DNA from: Limnohabitans sp. 2KL-1
GTDB lineage: Bacteria; Pseudomonadota; Gammaproteobacteria; Burkholderiales; Burkholderiaceae_C
Assembly: GCF_003063435.1 (NCBI RefSeq)
Contig: NZ_NESL01000005.1
Location: 140,357 to 204,356, forward strand
Direction of reading: 5' to 3'
DNA length: 64,000 nucleotides
The position numbers and the translations under genes were made by a program. Shown piece after piece: positions 26,306-37,100 of the stretch (its first letter is position 1; each line of letters opens with the position of its first letter). The notes under the pieces were generated by a model, which made no database searches, was not told where the DNA came from, and saw only the letters and a list, made by a program, of their open reading frames with translations.

Positions 26306-27475
26306 CTATGGCCGAGACTGGGCATCGCGCAGTGCCTCGCTTGCCGCATCGGCCAGGGCCGCACAATCACCGGCAGACCGACGCGCATCAGCACACCAAA
26401 AACCGGCTTCGGTGGCTTGCTGTAAAAACGCCAAGCTCGCCTGCGTGGGGTGACGGCGCTGTCCTCGTCCCAGCGCCGACAAGCCATACAGGCGAATGTC
26501 AAGGTTGTCGGGTCCCACCTGACGCGTGAGGTATTGGCGGACATGCGCTTGTGCGCCGTCGCCCCCCAACTCGGCCATGAGCACCAGCGCGTTGATGCGA
26601 ACCGGCCAGCCCGGATCGGAAGATGCTGTGCCGCCCGCGCTGGCCGAATCCTCCAGCAAAACACCCAAGCTCAACAACGCTGCATCGCCCAGATGCACCA
26701 ACGGGCCCAGTGGCACACCATGCGGCCCGGCCCCCTGCACCAAAGGCAACAACTGTTCAGGCGCAATGCGGGCCGCAGGCCCAGGCGGCTGACCCAGCGC
26801 GGCCTGCATGCGAGGGGGACTGATGACCGAGCCCAGTTGCGCAAAGTTGGCCGACTCATGGCTGACCAGCACGCGCGACTGCGGCAAGGGCATGTAGGTC
26901 ATGATGCGCTCGGGCACGGTGCTCATGCCCGGCGCATCGGGGTGGTACAAGGCCACGGCGTGGCCCATTTCATGCGCCCAGATCACCCATTCGGGTGCAC
27001 GGTCGTTGAAGGGGTCGTGCCTTTTGGCATAAATCAGGGGACGCCCCAGCTGGGGGGTGCAGCCCAGGATGTAACCGGCCGCGTCACCACACTGGGCGAC
27101 CGCGTCGACGATCACCAGCCTGAGCCGCCCGTCACTGGCCGTGATGGACTGCATCGTGGCGTTGTTGGCACGGCCCAGGCCGGTGTGGGTTTGGACCGCC
27201 CCCATCACCTCAAAACGCAAGCGCACGCCTTGGGGCAGCAATTGCCGACTGACCTCCTGCAGCTGCTGGCAAACCCGGGTCGTGTCGTAGGCGGACAAGC
27301 CCTCTTCACGGCCCCGCCAAACTTCCACCTGGATGGCGCGCAGCGCAGACTCGTCCCCCACTCGGCAAGCCACGGTGCCCGGTGCCGCCGCCTCATCCAC
27401 CTTGGGGTTGCTGTGGCAACCGGCCAGCAAGGCCACTGCACAGCACAGCGCGATCCGTTGAAATGGGTTTCCCAT
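26306..27475 (-). CDS. Metzincin-like metalloprotease lipoprotein
   Basis: A 389-residue predicted lipoprotein; the start at 27475 (MGNPFQRIALCC) gives a signal peptide with lipobox LLAGC. Around residue 185 it carries HEMGHAVALYH, which fits the metzincin spacing HExxHxxxxxH (Ala replaces the usual Gly), followed about 15 residues later by ERIMTYM, a plausible Met-turn. It should thus be a zinc peptidase anchored in the membrane. The C-terminal third has short helical repeats (NALVLMAELGGDGAQAHVRQ) that may be HEAT-like. Substrate is unknown; its place at the end of the surface-protein island makes processing of exported adhesins possible. Confidence 0.7.
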   Translation of the reverse strand: MGNPFQRIALCCAVALLAGCHSNPKVDEAAAPGTVACRVGDESALRAIQVEVWRGREEGLSAYDTTRVCQQLQEVSRQLLPQGVRLRFEVMGAVQTHTGLGRANNATMQSITASDGRLRLVIVDAVAQCGDAAGYILGCTPQLGRPLIYAKRHDPFNDRAPEWVIWAHEMGHAVALYHPDAPGMSTVPERIMTYMPLPQSRVLVSHESANFAQLGSVISPPRMQAALGQPPGPAARIAPEQLLPLVQGAGPHGVPLGPLVHLGDAALLSLGVLLEDSASAGGTASSDPGWPVRINALVLMAELGGDGAQAHVRQYLTRQVGPDNLDIRLYGLSALGRGQRRHPTQASLAFLQQATEAGFWCADARRSAGDCAALADAASEALRDAQSRP

Positions 27476-27603
27476 GATGCCGCCCTTCGGACATTGATTG
27501 AAAACCAAATCATGCTTTTCAGGACTTGCGGCGTCAAGCTCGCAAGCCCTTGCTTGGCCATGCCCGGCGGCAGCCGGTCTGTTCAGGCCTGCGTGGCTGA
27601 AGT

Positions 27604-28119
27604 TCAGTGGCTCAGCACCAGGCGCACCATGACCCTTGTGGGCGAGGTCAAGTGGGGGGCCAATTGCCGACTGGCCATGACGTCCACGCCCAGCGTGTCA
27701 TTGACTTTGAGTTGCGCCCCCAGACCCGCTGAACGCAAGCGATCCGATGCAGACTTGGCCGGGTCTTGGGCGGTGCCCCAGTCCAGGAAGGCATAGGCTT
27801 CGCCCGACACCAGCCCCGCATAGCGCAAGCTGCGGCGCATTTCCAGTTGGGCCAAGACCCCCTGATCGCCGCTGGCCGAACCCAGGCTGTAGCCGCGCAC
27901 CGTGTCTTGCCCGCCCAGATAAAAACGGTCCAGCGAACTCAATTCCCCACTGGGTTTGAAACGAATCAAACCGGAGGCCTTGAACTGCCAAAAGCCAGGC
28001 TCATACAGTGCATGGCACCACTGAACCGTGACTTCGGCATAGCGGTATGTGCCGACATCCGAGCCCATATTGAAACTGAAGCGGACCCCGAATTTGGGAC
28101 AGGTGTTTGAGTGGGACAC
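27604..28119 (-). pseudogene. Truncated TpsB/FhaC-type two-partner secretion transporter (C-terminal barrel)
   Basis: Only about 165 residues of a ShlB/FhaC/HecB-type outer-membrane transporter remain. The strongest marker is SSLDRFYLGGQDTVRGY, the conserved L6-loop region with VRGY, followed by barrel strands (LAQLEMRRSLRY, AYAFLDWGTA). The signal peptide, POTRA domains and first barrel strands (roughly 400 residues) are missing; the upstream side runs directly into an IS3 remnant on the opposite strand. The first dozen residues of the open frame may derive from IS DNA. It is almost certainly non-functional. No intact TpsA partner is seen. Confidence 0.8.
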
Positions 28120-28372
28120 TGTCTAAAGAAATGGGTGACCAATGACTGGATCAAAAAAGCGCAGAGTTCATCTTCCAGAGTTCAAGGCCAAGGTGGGACT
28201 GGAGGCGCTTGGCGGCATGAAGACCATCAACCAAATCGCCCAAGGGCACGATGTCCATCCCATACAGGTTTGCCAATAGAAGCAGGAGATCCAAGCCCAG
28301 GCCAAAAGTCTGTTTGAAGGCAAGCGCGGGCCTCAGCCAGTCTCAGCCGAGAGTGCACCCGACAGGTTCTTT
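28105..28372 (+). mobile_element. IS3-family orfA remnant
   Basis: Plus-strand translation from ATG 28142 gives the N-terminal helix-turn-helix part of an IS3-group OrfA (KKRRVHLPEFKAKVGLEAL, MKTINQIAQGHDVHPIQV). An in-frame TAG at 28277 replaces the usual Trp codon, after which the frame resumes KQEIQAQAKSLFEGKRGPQP. Similarity fades near 28370. No orfB and no complete inverted repeats are present, so this is a dead fragment. It sits between the broken TpsB gene and the TPR gene, whose C-terminal codons read antisense through its end. Confidence 0.82.
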
Positions 28373-29955
28373 TGCAATCGGTTTTGCACCCAAGCACGCT
28401 GCACCGCCAAGTCCTGCCTGTTAACACTCAACTCCAAAAATCGTTTATAGGCCTTACGGGCCTCCACCTTGTGGCCCAAGGCCTGATGTGAATGCCCCAG
28501 GTTGAGCCACAACTCCGGTGAAAGCGGCTGCAGTTGCTGGGTTTTGTCCAGAACCTGAATGGCACGAACATGCTCGCCGCGCTCTTGCAAGGCCAGCGAA
28601 AAATAGAGACCCACTGTGGCGTTCCGGGAGTTGAGCTCATGTGCCTGGCTCAGTGCGGTAATGGCCTGATCCCATCGGCTCAGACCCATATGGGCGACCC
28701 CGACCAAATAATGTGTACGCCAGTTATCCCCGATGTATTTTTCCAGTTTTATTGCAGCATCCAAAGCACTTTGATAATCGCCGCTTACCAAAAATTTTTC
28801 AATTTTCTGATAATTGACATCGTCGGCTTTGACTGCAAGTGGTACCGGGCCCGAACCAGGCAAACGCTCGGGCTCAGTTGGGCTCAGAAGCGTTTGCTCC
28901 TGATTGGATTGGGCTAAACCCCCTTCAAGCGCCTGGCCCTGATCCTTGGCAACAGAGGAGTTGCGCGCTAGCGAAGCAACAAATGGGCTGAGCACTGTGT
29001 TTCGGAGTGCTGGGGATGTGACCGTTGAAGGCGCCGCAGAAACCTCAGGCACAACGTTTTGTTCAGTAGCAGCGAGAGCACTTTCAGTGCCATTGCTCAA
29101 ACGCAAGATCTTTTGCCAATATGTCCAGCGCTCCACCCTGGCTTCCTGGCCTTGGGCAATCTGCAGCAATTGTTTAGCTCGCGCCATGTCACTGGCAGCT
29201 GGGACAGCCAACAACATCCAACGCTTTTTGATCACACCGGACTTGGGCAGCGCCACCACGGGCAAAAGCGGCGACCAAGCAGCGTACTGCCGAGTGACCT
29301 GCAATTGAGTGAGTTGGTCCGCAATCAGCAGCAGTGGCGTGTTGGGTTCTTCCAAACTCAAGCCTTTGAGCCACGAGCTCGAAGCCTCCTCCCACCGGCC
29401 CCAGTTCCACAACTGATGAGCAGCCTTGTGCCAAGTCGGGTGAACGAATTTGTTGCTCGGATTCACAAGCCCTGGCTTATCGGGTTCGATCGAAGACACT
29501 TTTGCTGCAGCAAGAGTACTGGAGGGCAAAGCTAGCAGGTTAGCGAGACCCAGCGAGGCGGCGACAGGCAAACGATCGCTGCTTTCAAGAGTTGGATCAA
29601 GAGCTGGCCCTGAGACCGCCTCAGTTGTTGCTGTTACCGAGAGCGGCAATTCGGGCGCGGGAATAGATGACACAGGATCTAAAGTTATCGCCGAACGCAC
29701 ATCAGGCTTATCCAACAACTGCCATTCCGACAGGGTTTTCAGCGGCGCAAACCACCAAGCTGCCATAACAAGCCATGTCCCCACCAAAGCCAGACTGAGA
29801 AACGCCAGTGCTGCTGACATCCAGAATGGAGGGCGTCGTTGAGCAGATTCAACGAGGATAGAAAACTCCGACATGAGCCTCTGCATATGAGCCGTATCGT
29901 CAAGGAATTGACGCTGCTGTTCACTTTGATGCGGGGCTTTATCGAGCACACTCAT
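28333..29955 (-). CDS. Single-TM protein with C-terminal TPR domain
   Basis: A protein of about 540 residues. A cytoplasmic N-terminus of about 50 residues is followed by one membrane helix (WMSAALAFLSLALVGTWLVM), a long Ser/Thr/Pro-rich extracytoplasmic region, and about 170 C-terminal residues with TPR units (YQSALDAAIKLEKYIGDNWR, WLNLGHSHQALGHKVEARKA). The layout resembles MSHA/secretion accessory TPR proteins, but no specific family is assigned. The ATG at 29955 is 126 bp below the pentapeptide lipoprotein gene. The last ~12 residues overlap the IS3 remnant, so the natural C-terminus may have been replaced. Confidence 0.7.
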   Translation of the reverse strand: MSVLDKAPHQSEQQRQFLDDTAHMQRLMSEFSILVESAQRRPPFWMSAALAFLSLALVGTWLVMAAWWFAPLKTLSEWQLLDKPDVRSAITLDPVSSIPAPELPLSVTATTEAVSGPALDPTLESSDRLPVAASLGLANLLALPSSTLAAAKVSSIEPDKPGLVNPSNKFVHPTWHKAAHQLWNWGRWEEASSSWLKGLSLEEPNTPLLLIADQLTQLQVTRQYAAWSPLLPVVALPKSGVIKKRWMLLAVPAASDMARAKQLLQIAQGQEARVERWTYWQKILRLSNGTESALAATEQNVVPEVSAAPSTVTSPALRNTVLSPFVASLARNSSVAKDQGQALEGGLAQSNQEQTLLSPTEPERLPGSGPVPLAVKADDVNYQKIEKFLVSGDYQSALDAAIKLEKYIGDNWRTHYLVGVAHMGLSRWDQAITALSQAHELNSRNATVGLYFSLALQERGEHVRAIQVLDKTQQLQPLSPELWLNLGHSHQALGHKVEARKAYKRFLELSVNRQDLAVQRAWVQNRLQKNLSGALSAETG

Positions 29956-30081
29956 GACCATACTTTCGAAAGTCAACAGCAATTTGCCATTGTCTGTAGC
30001 GAATTATTCAGCCCATCCTTAACGAGCCAAGTTTTTGATGCAACAACGCTCGTCACAGGTGAAACCATCAACCAAATCAAG

Positions 30082-31179
30082 TTACTTGTTGCAAGCACCC
30101 ACAGACCCAGCTGCACAAATTCGACCATCTGTCCAGATCGCTTCACCCAACTGGGTGCCCGTCCAATTCGTATTGACAATGCCTGCGGCGGTCAGGTCCG
30201 CCCCGCGAAGATCGGCGTCGATGAATACCGCGTTCGACAGATTGGCGGCATGCAGATTGGCACGCGTCAAAATACTGCGAGTGAAGTTCGCGTTGGCGAG
30301 GTTGGCACCTTCAAAGTTAGCGCGTGCCAAAAACACATCGTTCACACTGGCCGACGTCAGATTGGCACCAAGAAAATTGGCTGAACTGCCTGCACCACCT
30401 GTAAGGTAAGCACCACTCAACTGCGCCCCGGCCAAATTGGTACCACCAAGGTCTGCCCCACGAACAGCACTGCCGCCAAGATAAATGGTCATGATGTCGG
30501 TTTCTCTGAGTGTGAACCCACCCGATACCCGCACCAACAGGGCTTGACTCAGATCGGAATCCATCAAATTGTTGCCCCGCAGACTTAAGGCAGAAAGATT
30601 GGCACCCTGCAAATTGCAACTCACACAACTGCCTGAACTCAGTTTTTGCAGATCGGCCATATTGGTCGACTTGGCTGTACCACCGAACCACACCATACCC
30701 AACATCACTTCATTGGCCTCTGTTGATGCTGTCAGCCGCAGCAAATATCGTCCCTTGGGCAGCTCCAAACTGGCCTTGGGAGTAGCAGCATTCGCTACCA
30801 GCAAGAGCTCGCCATTGGTGCTCTCCACCGCCACTTGGTTGACCACCGACAAGCTGTTTCCTTGGGTCAGATCGACACTGACAATGCCAGGGTAGTCCAC
30901 GTCAAACAACATAGCGTCGTCACCAATCCGGGCGGAATCGCCTATCTTCGGTGCCTGTGGGCCATCCGCAGGTTCAATCTGAGTCACGACCAATCCGGAA
31001 CCCCTCCCCACAACGATACCGGCCTCTTTATTGATGTCAGATCGCAGGTCTTTCTCTGTCACGCCAAACTGGCGCTCCGGGTACGGGGAACCACCACCAC
31101 CGCAAGCCGCCAATAACAGGGCCGTCAAAAGTGCTGTCAGGACCGCGCTGGGGCAGAACTTCTTGGTGAATTTCTTCAT
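30082..31179 (-). CDS. Pentapeptide-repeat lipoprotein
   Basis: A 365-residue predicted lipoprotein with signal peptide and lipobox LLAAC followed by GGGGS. Residues about 45-190 form an unassigned domain, possibly beta-rich (SVDLTQGNSLSVVNQVAVES, LPKGRYLLRL). From CNLQGANLSALSL onward the protein is a right-handed pentapeptide-repeat helix with A(N/D)LxX units (GADLGGTNLAGAQLSGAYL, ANFEGANLANANF, ADLRGADLTAAG). GGAGA lies eight bases before ATG 31179, only 17 bp after the giant adhesin stop, so the two are co-transcribed. A surface or periplasmic partner role for the adhesin is inferred. Confidence 0.85.
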   Translation of the reverse strand: MKKFTKKFCPSAVLTALLTALLLAACGGGGSPYPERQFGVTEKDLRSDINKEAGIVVGRGSGLVVTQIEPADGPQAPKIGDSARIGDDAMLFDVDYPGIVSVDLTQGNSLSVVNQVAVESTNGELLLVANAATPKASLELPKGRYLLRLTASTEANEVMLGMVWFGGTAKSTNMADLQKLSSGSCVSCNLQGANLSALSLRGNNLMDSDLSQALLVRVSGGFTLRETDIMTIYLGGSAVRGADLGGTNLAGAQLSGAYLTGGAGSSANFLGANLTSASVNDVFLARANFEGANLANANFTRSILTRANLHAANLSNAVFIDADLRGADLTAAGIVNTNWTGTQLGEAIWTDGRICAAGSVGACNK

Positions 31180-31196
31180 GCGTGTGTCTCCAATCT

Positions 31197-34100
31197 TTAC
31201 GCTACAAACACAAAATCAGTCGCGGCAAGGGTGGCGTGCGTGCTCGTGCCGATCAAGGCAATGGCCACCGCTGAACTTCCCGTACCGCTGCCGTCAGCGT
31301 CGTAATACAGTATGCCCGTTGTGATGTTGTAAATCAGATGCTGCGCTGAAGTCGTCGCCTTGACAAGCCCGGCCCCAGACACAAAGTCTGCCGATGTACC
31401 CGCCAAGCCCGTGAAGACCGACTTGGAAAATTCGAGCTTGTCGACTCCCGAGACAAAATCAATGACCGTGTCGAAGTTGGTGGTGCCGGTGGGTAAGTTA
31501 TTGAATGCAAAAGTGTCATTTCCAGTCCCGCCGGTCAACACATCCTTACCAAGCCCGCCCAACAAGCGGTCAGCTCCAGCACCCCCGACCAAGGTGTCGA
31601 CGCCCGTGCCGCCGATCAGGGTATCGGCCAGGCCCGAGCCTGTCAGCGTGGTCGCTGTCGAGGCCGTATTGGTCACAGTAAAGCCTTTGGCGTTAGCAGT
31701 CACCGCATCGGCCAGCGCCAGGTTCACTGCCAGACCCTTGGTCTCGATATTGGCTGTGCCCAGATTCTGCGTGGCACTCGTTGCCGTCCACGCCGCCGTG
31801 ACCGTGGCATTTACCGTGGCGCCAGCCGACACCTTCAACACCCCCGCTCCACCTAACCCGAGGTCCGTCACGCTGACCGTGCCGCCCGTGATGTTGTAGG
31901 TATCAATGCCACCAAACCCAGTCAGCGTGTCGCCTGCACCACCTGTTAGCGTGTCGTTGAGCTTGGAGCCAATCAGCGTGTCAACACCAGCACCACCAAT
32001 AAGCGCAAAGCCCGCCGTGCCCGAGGCCAGGCGCATGTCAATTGCGCCGCCCGCTGATGCCGCATTGAGTGTGGCCGTGCCAGCGTTGCTTGTCAGGGCC
32101 GTCGCAACAAACGCCGCCACATCATTGACCGTGGCAGTTGCACCCGCCAGCACCTTGAGCACATCGCCTGTCGCCAGATCCGTCACGGTGTCGCTGCCCG
32201 CATCCACGTTGAAGGTGTCGTTGCCTCCATTGCCCGTGAGCGTGTCGTTGCCCAGGCCACCCGTAAGTGCGTCATTCAATCTCGAGCCAAGCAGCGTGTC
32301 GGCACCTGCCGCACCGGTCAGTGTGAAGCCCACCGTGCCAAGCGCTGCACCCATGTTGATGGAGCCGCCAGTTGATTTGGCATTGAGCGTGGCCGTGCCC
32401 GCGTTGATGTCCGAAGACGTTGCAACAAAGGCCTCCACGTTGGTGGCAATGAGACTTGCACCACTCGAAACATTTAGCACGTCGCCTGTTGCCAGATCCG
32501 TCACGGTATCGATACCGACATCAACGTTGAACGTGTCATTGTCCGCGCCACCGGTCAAGGTGTCATTGCCCACGCCACCCGTGAGGCCGTCGTTGCCCGC
32601 ACCACCGATAAGGCTGTCGTTGCCCGCACCACCGTTGAGGCTGTCGGCAAGACCCGTGCCGGTCAGGCTGTTGGCACCCGCGTTGCCGAGCATGGTCAAG
32701 GCATTGGCCACCAATGCCGCATCCACATTGAGCGCCGTGGTGCCACTGATCACGGCCGTTGCACCCGTGCCGGTGCCAATCACCACCTGCTCGATGCCGG
32801 TGTCAGCTGCATACAGCGTCAGCGTCTGACCCGCCGTGATCGAAGTAAACCGCACCTCGTCGGTACCACTGGCACCGCCATCGGCAATCTCGGCCATCGT
32901 GTGATCTGCCGAAGAGCCAAACAGGTAGAGGTCCGAGCCCGCACCACCATTCAAAATGTCAACGCCTGCGCCACCATTCAGAATGTCGTCGCCCGTACCG
33001 CCGGTGATCGTGTCCACCAACGCCGAGCCCGTCAGCACTGCTGCCGCGCCTGTGTTGGTGATCGCAAAGCTGCCAGAGCCGCTGCTGACAGCGCCCAGGT
33101 TGACCGCCAGGCCGTTGGTCATGATGTTCACCGTGCCGCTGTTGCTGCTGGCAGCCGTTGCCGTCCATGCCGCTGCCAGCGTGGCAGTCAGCGTGGCTCC
33201 GGAAGACACCTGGATGATCTCTGCACCGCCGCTGCCCAGGTCAGTCAGGGTGTCCGTGCCGCTGGCGATCACAAAGGTGTCCAGGCCGGTGTTACCGGTC
33301 AGGGTGTCATTACCCGCGCCACCCACCAAGGTGTCGGCACCCGTGCCGCCGATCAGGGTATCGGCCAGGCCCGAGCCCGTTAACGTGGTCGCGGTCGAGG
33401 CCGTATTGGTCACAGTAAAGCCTTTGGCGTTAGCAGTCACCGCATCGGCCAGCGCCAGGTTCACTGCCAGACCCTTGGTCTCGATATTGGCTGTGCCCAG
33501 ATTCTGCGTGGCACTCGTTGCCGTCCAGGCCGCCGTGACCGTGGCATTTACCGTGGCGCCAGCCGACACCTTCAACACCCCCGCTCCACCTAACCCAAGG
33601 TCCGTCACGCTGACCGTGCCGCCCGTGATGTTGTAGGTATCAATGCCACCAAACCCGGTCAGCGTGTCGCCTGCACCACCTGTCAGCGTGTCGTTGAGCT
33701 TGGAGCCAATCAGCGTGTCAACACCAGCACCACCGACAAGCGCAAAGCCCGCCGTGCCCGAGGCCAGGCGCATGTCAATTGCACCGCCTGCTGATGCCGC
33801 ATTGAGCGTGGCCGTGCCTGCGTTGCTTGTCAGGGCCGTCGCAACAAACGCCGCCACATCATTGACCGTGGCAGTTGCACCCGCCAGCACCTTGAGCACA
33901 TCGCCTGTCGCCAGATCCGTCACGGTGTCGCTGCCCGCATCCACGTTGAAGGTGTCGTTGCCTCCATTGCCCGTGAGCGTGTCGTTGCCAAGGCCACCCG
34001 TCAGGGTGTTGACTCCTCCATTGCCGACCATGGCCAGGGCATTGGTCACTTGTGACGCGTTCACGCTCAACACCGTCGTTGCCGATGTGTCTGCTGTTGC

Positions 34101-37100
34101 CCCCGCCCCGGTGCCAATCACCACCCGCTCAATGCCGGTGTCAGCGGCATACAGCGTCAGTGTCTGGCCCGCTGTGATCGAAGTGAAGCGCACCTCATCG
34201 GTACCGTCAGCACCGTCGTCGGCGATCTCTGCAGACGCGTGCTCGGTCGACGAGCCGATCAGGTACAGGTCAGAACCGCCTTTTCCGTTCATCACATCCA
34301 CACCCGCCCCGCCATTCAAGTTGTCGGCGTCACTGCCACCGACCAGGCTGTCAATGCCAGCGCTGCCCAACAGGTTCAGTGGCCCAGTTGTCGCCTTGAG
34401 CGTTACTGTGGTCAACAGCGAATCGGTCAGCACACCATCCCGCCCTTGTAAGCGGTTGTTGTTCATGTCACTGAAAACCCACTGCAGACTCACGGGCTGG
34501 TCGCTGTCTGACGCACTGGCTGTGTTGGCGTAGCCGATGTTCTGCAACACGCCGTTGACACGGTCCTGCGTGGCGTTGGTGTTAAAGGTGATGACCAACT
34601 GGCCGCCCGAGTTGGTAACACGGCCTACGGTAGAGCCGTTGTAAACCACACTGGTGCCGCTCAGAATCAGCCCATTCATCCCAAGGAACTGGTCTGCACT
34701 GTTTGCGCCGCCAACGCGGCTCACTGTCAAAGCAGCGGCATCGTAGTTGTCTACCGCGCTGTTGGTGCCCCCCAGTTCCACGTCATAGACCGCCAGGCTG
34801 GCGTTTAGCACCTGCGGACCATTGAATACATAGTCAAGCGTCGAAGGCCCACTTTGGTTGAACACCGGCGCATCATTGACCGCCTGGATTTTCATCAAAA
34901 CCGAGCGGCTTGCGGTTGAGAATGCGGTTGATCCACCTGTTGCGGCCAAGCTGGCCTGCGTCCCAGCCGTGCCCGTGCTTTGGTCCCAGGCATGCAGTGT
35001 CAGCGCCGTGTTGACGTCGCCGTTCCAATTCAAGTCCGGCTTGAAATAAACGCGTGTGTTCGCATCCGCTGCCAGCAACAGCGCCGAAGTCGCCAAGGAC
35101 ACGTTGCTCGGGAAAGCGACCCAGGTTGTGCCATCGGTCGTGTAGTACCAGTCGCCATGCGTGTCGTCGACTGAGCTGATGGCCACGCCCTTGGGCGTGG
35201 TTAAGTCCATGTCATAGACATCAACGATGAACTCAGACACCGGTGTTCCTACCGCGCCCACTGGCGTTGGATCATCCTCAATCTGGAAGACATACAAGGC
35301 AGTGCTACCCAGCACAGGCGCGTCGTTGGTACCGGTGATGGTGATCGTCACTGTGTCGCTGACCTTGGCGTCTGTCTTGTCGGTGGCTGTCAGCGTGTAG
35401 GTCAGGGTAATGGTCTCGCCCGCCATGAGAAAGTCGAGGTTAGCACTGTTAACCGTGTAAGCCCAGCCAATGCTTCCAGGCGTCGCGTCCGTGGTGCTTG
35501 CCGTAAAGCCCGCTTCCAGCAAAGTTTTCAGGGTCGAGTCGATGGTGCCGCCGTTCCACACGGCTTGCGTGGTCAGCGACGTGGTGATGTCTATCACGTC
35601 ATTGGCATCAACGTCATTGAAACTCACGATGCCGTTGGCGCTCAGGCTCTGAGCACTGGCGAAGGTCGCCTCGATGAGTCCAATGGCGGCCACGTCACTG
35701 ATCGTGGGCACGTCGTTGGTGCCGTTGATGGTGACAGTGATGGTCTGGTCCACGTAGGCGCCAAAGTCGTCGGTGACGCGCGCCGTGTAGCTTTGCGTGA
35801 CTGTCTCGCCTTCCTTAAGCGCTTGCGTCGCCGTCTTGGTGTTGTCCAGCGTGTAAGTCCACACACCAGTACTGGCATCCAGGGCGATGCTGCCGTAGGT
35901 CGTGCTTGGCGTGGCGTCAACGATGGTCCAGGTCTTGGTGGCCGATGCATCGACATCGCTGGAAGTCAGCGTACCCGTTGCTGTGGCCGTACCGACCACG
36001 ACCGTGCCGTCATCCTCGTGGCCCGCTTCGGTGACACTGCCAAGCAGCGCAGAACCAGCGTTGGTCACCACCGGAACATCGTTGGTGCCATTGATCGTGA
36101 CGGTGATGGTCTGGTCCACATAAGCGCCAAAGTCATCCGTCACCCGCGCCGTGTACGTTTGCGTGACGCTCTGGCCTTCCTTGAGCGCCTGTGTCGCCGC
36201 CAGACTGTTGTTCAGCGTGTACGTCCACACGCCGGTGCCGGAGACGATGGCAATGCTGCCGTAGGTCGTACTCGGCGTGGCGTCAGCGATGCTCCACGTC
36301 TTGGTGGCCGTCGCATCGACATCGCTGGATGTCAGCGTACCCGTTACCGTGGGCGTGCCAGAGACGACCACACCGGGGTCTGTATGCCCTGCTTCGGTCA
36401 CGCTGCCAGCCCTGTCCGAACCCAGATTGGTGACCACCGGCACATCGTTGGTACCGTTGATCGTGACGGTGATGGTCTGGTCCACATAAGCGCCAAAGTC
36501 GTCGGTGACGCGCGCCGTGTAGCTTTGCGTGACTGTCTCGTCTTCCTTGAGCGCCTGTGTCGCCGCCAGGCTGTTGTTGAGCGTGTACGTCCACACGCCG
36601 GTGCCGGAGACGATGGAAATGCTGCCGTAGGTCGTACTCGGCGTGGCGTCGGCGATGGTCCAAGTCTTGGTAGCCGATGCATCGACATCGCTGGATGTCA
36701 GCGTGCCCGTGGCCGTGACCGTGCCAGCCACCACCGTGCCATCGTCCTCGTGGCCCGCTTCGGTGACGCTGCCAAGCAGCGCAGAACCAGCGTTGGTCAC
36801 CACTGGCACATCGTTGGTGCCATTGATCGTGACGGTGATGGTCTGGTCCACATAAGCGCCAAAGTCATCCGTCACCCGCGCCGTGTACGTTTGCGTGACG
36901 CTCTGGCCTTCCTTGAGCGCCTGCGTGGCTGCTAGGCTGTTGTCCAGCGTGTATGTCCACACGCCGGTGTCAGCGACCAAGGCGATGCTGCCGTAGGTTG
37001 TGCTTGGTGTGCCTTGCAGGCTCCAGACCTTGGTGGCTGCCGCATCGACATCGCTGGAAGTCAGCGTGCCCGTTGCTGTGGCCGTACCGGCCACCACCAC

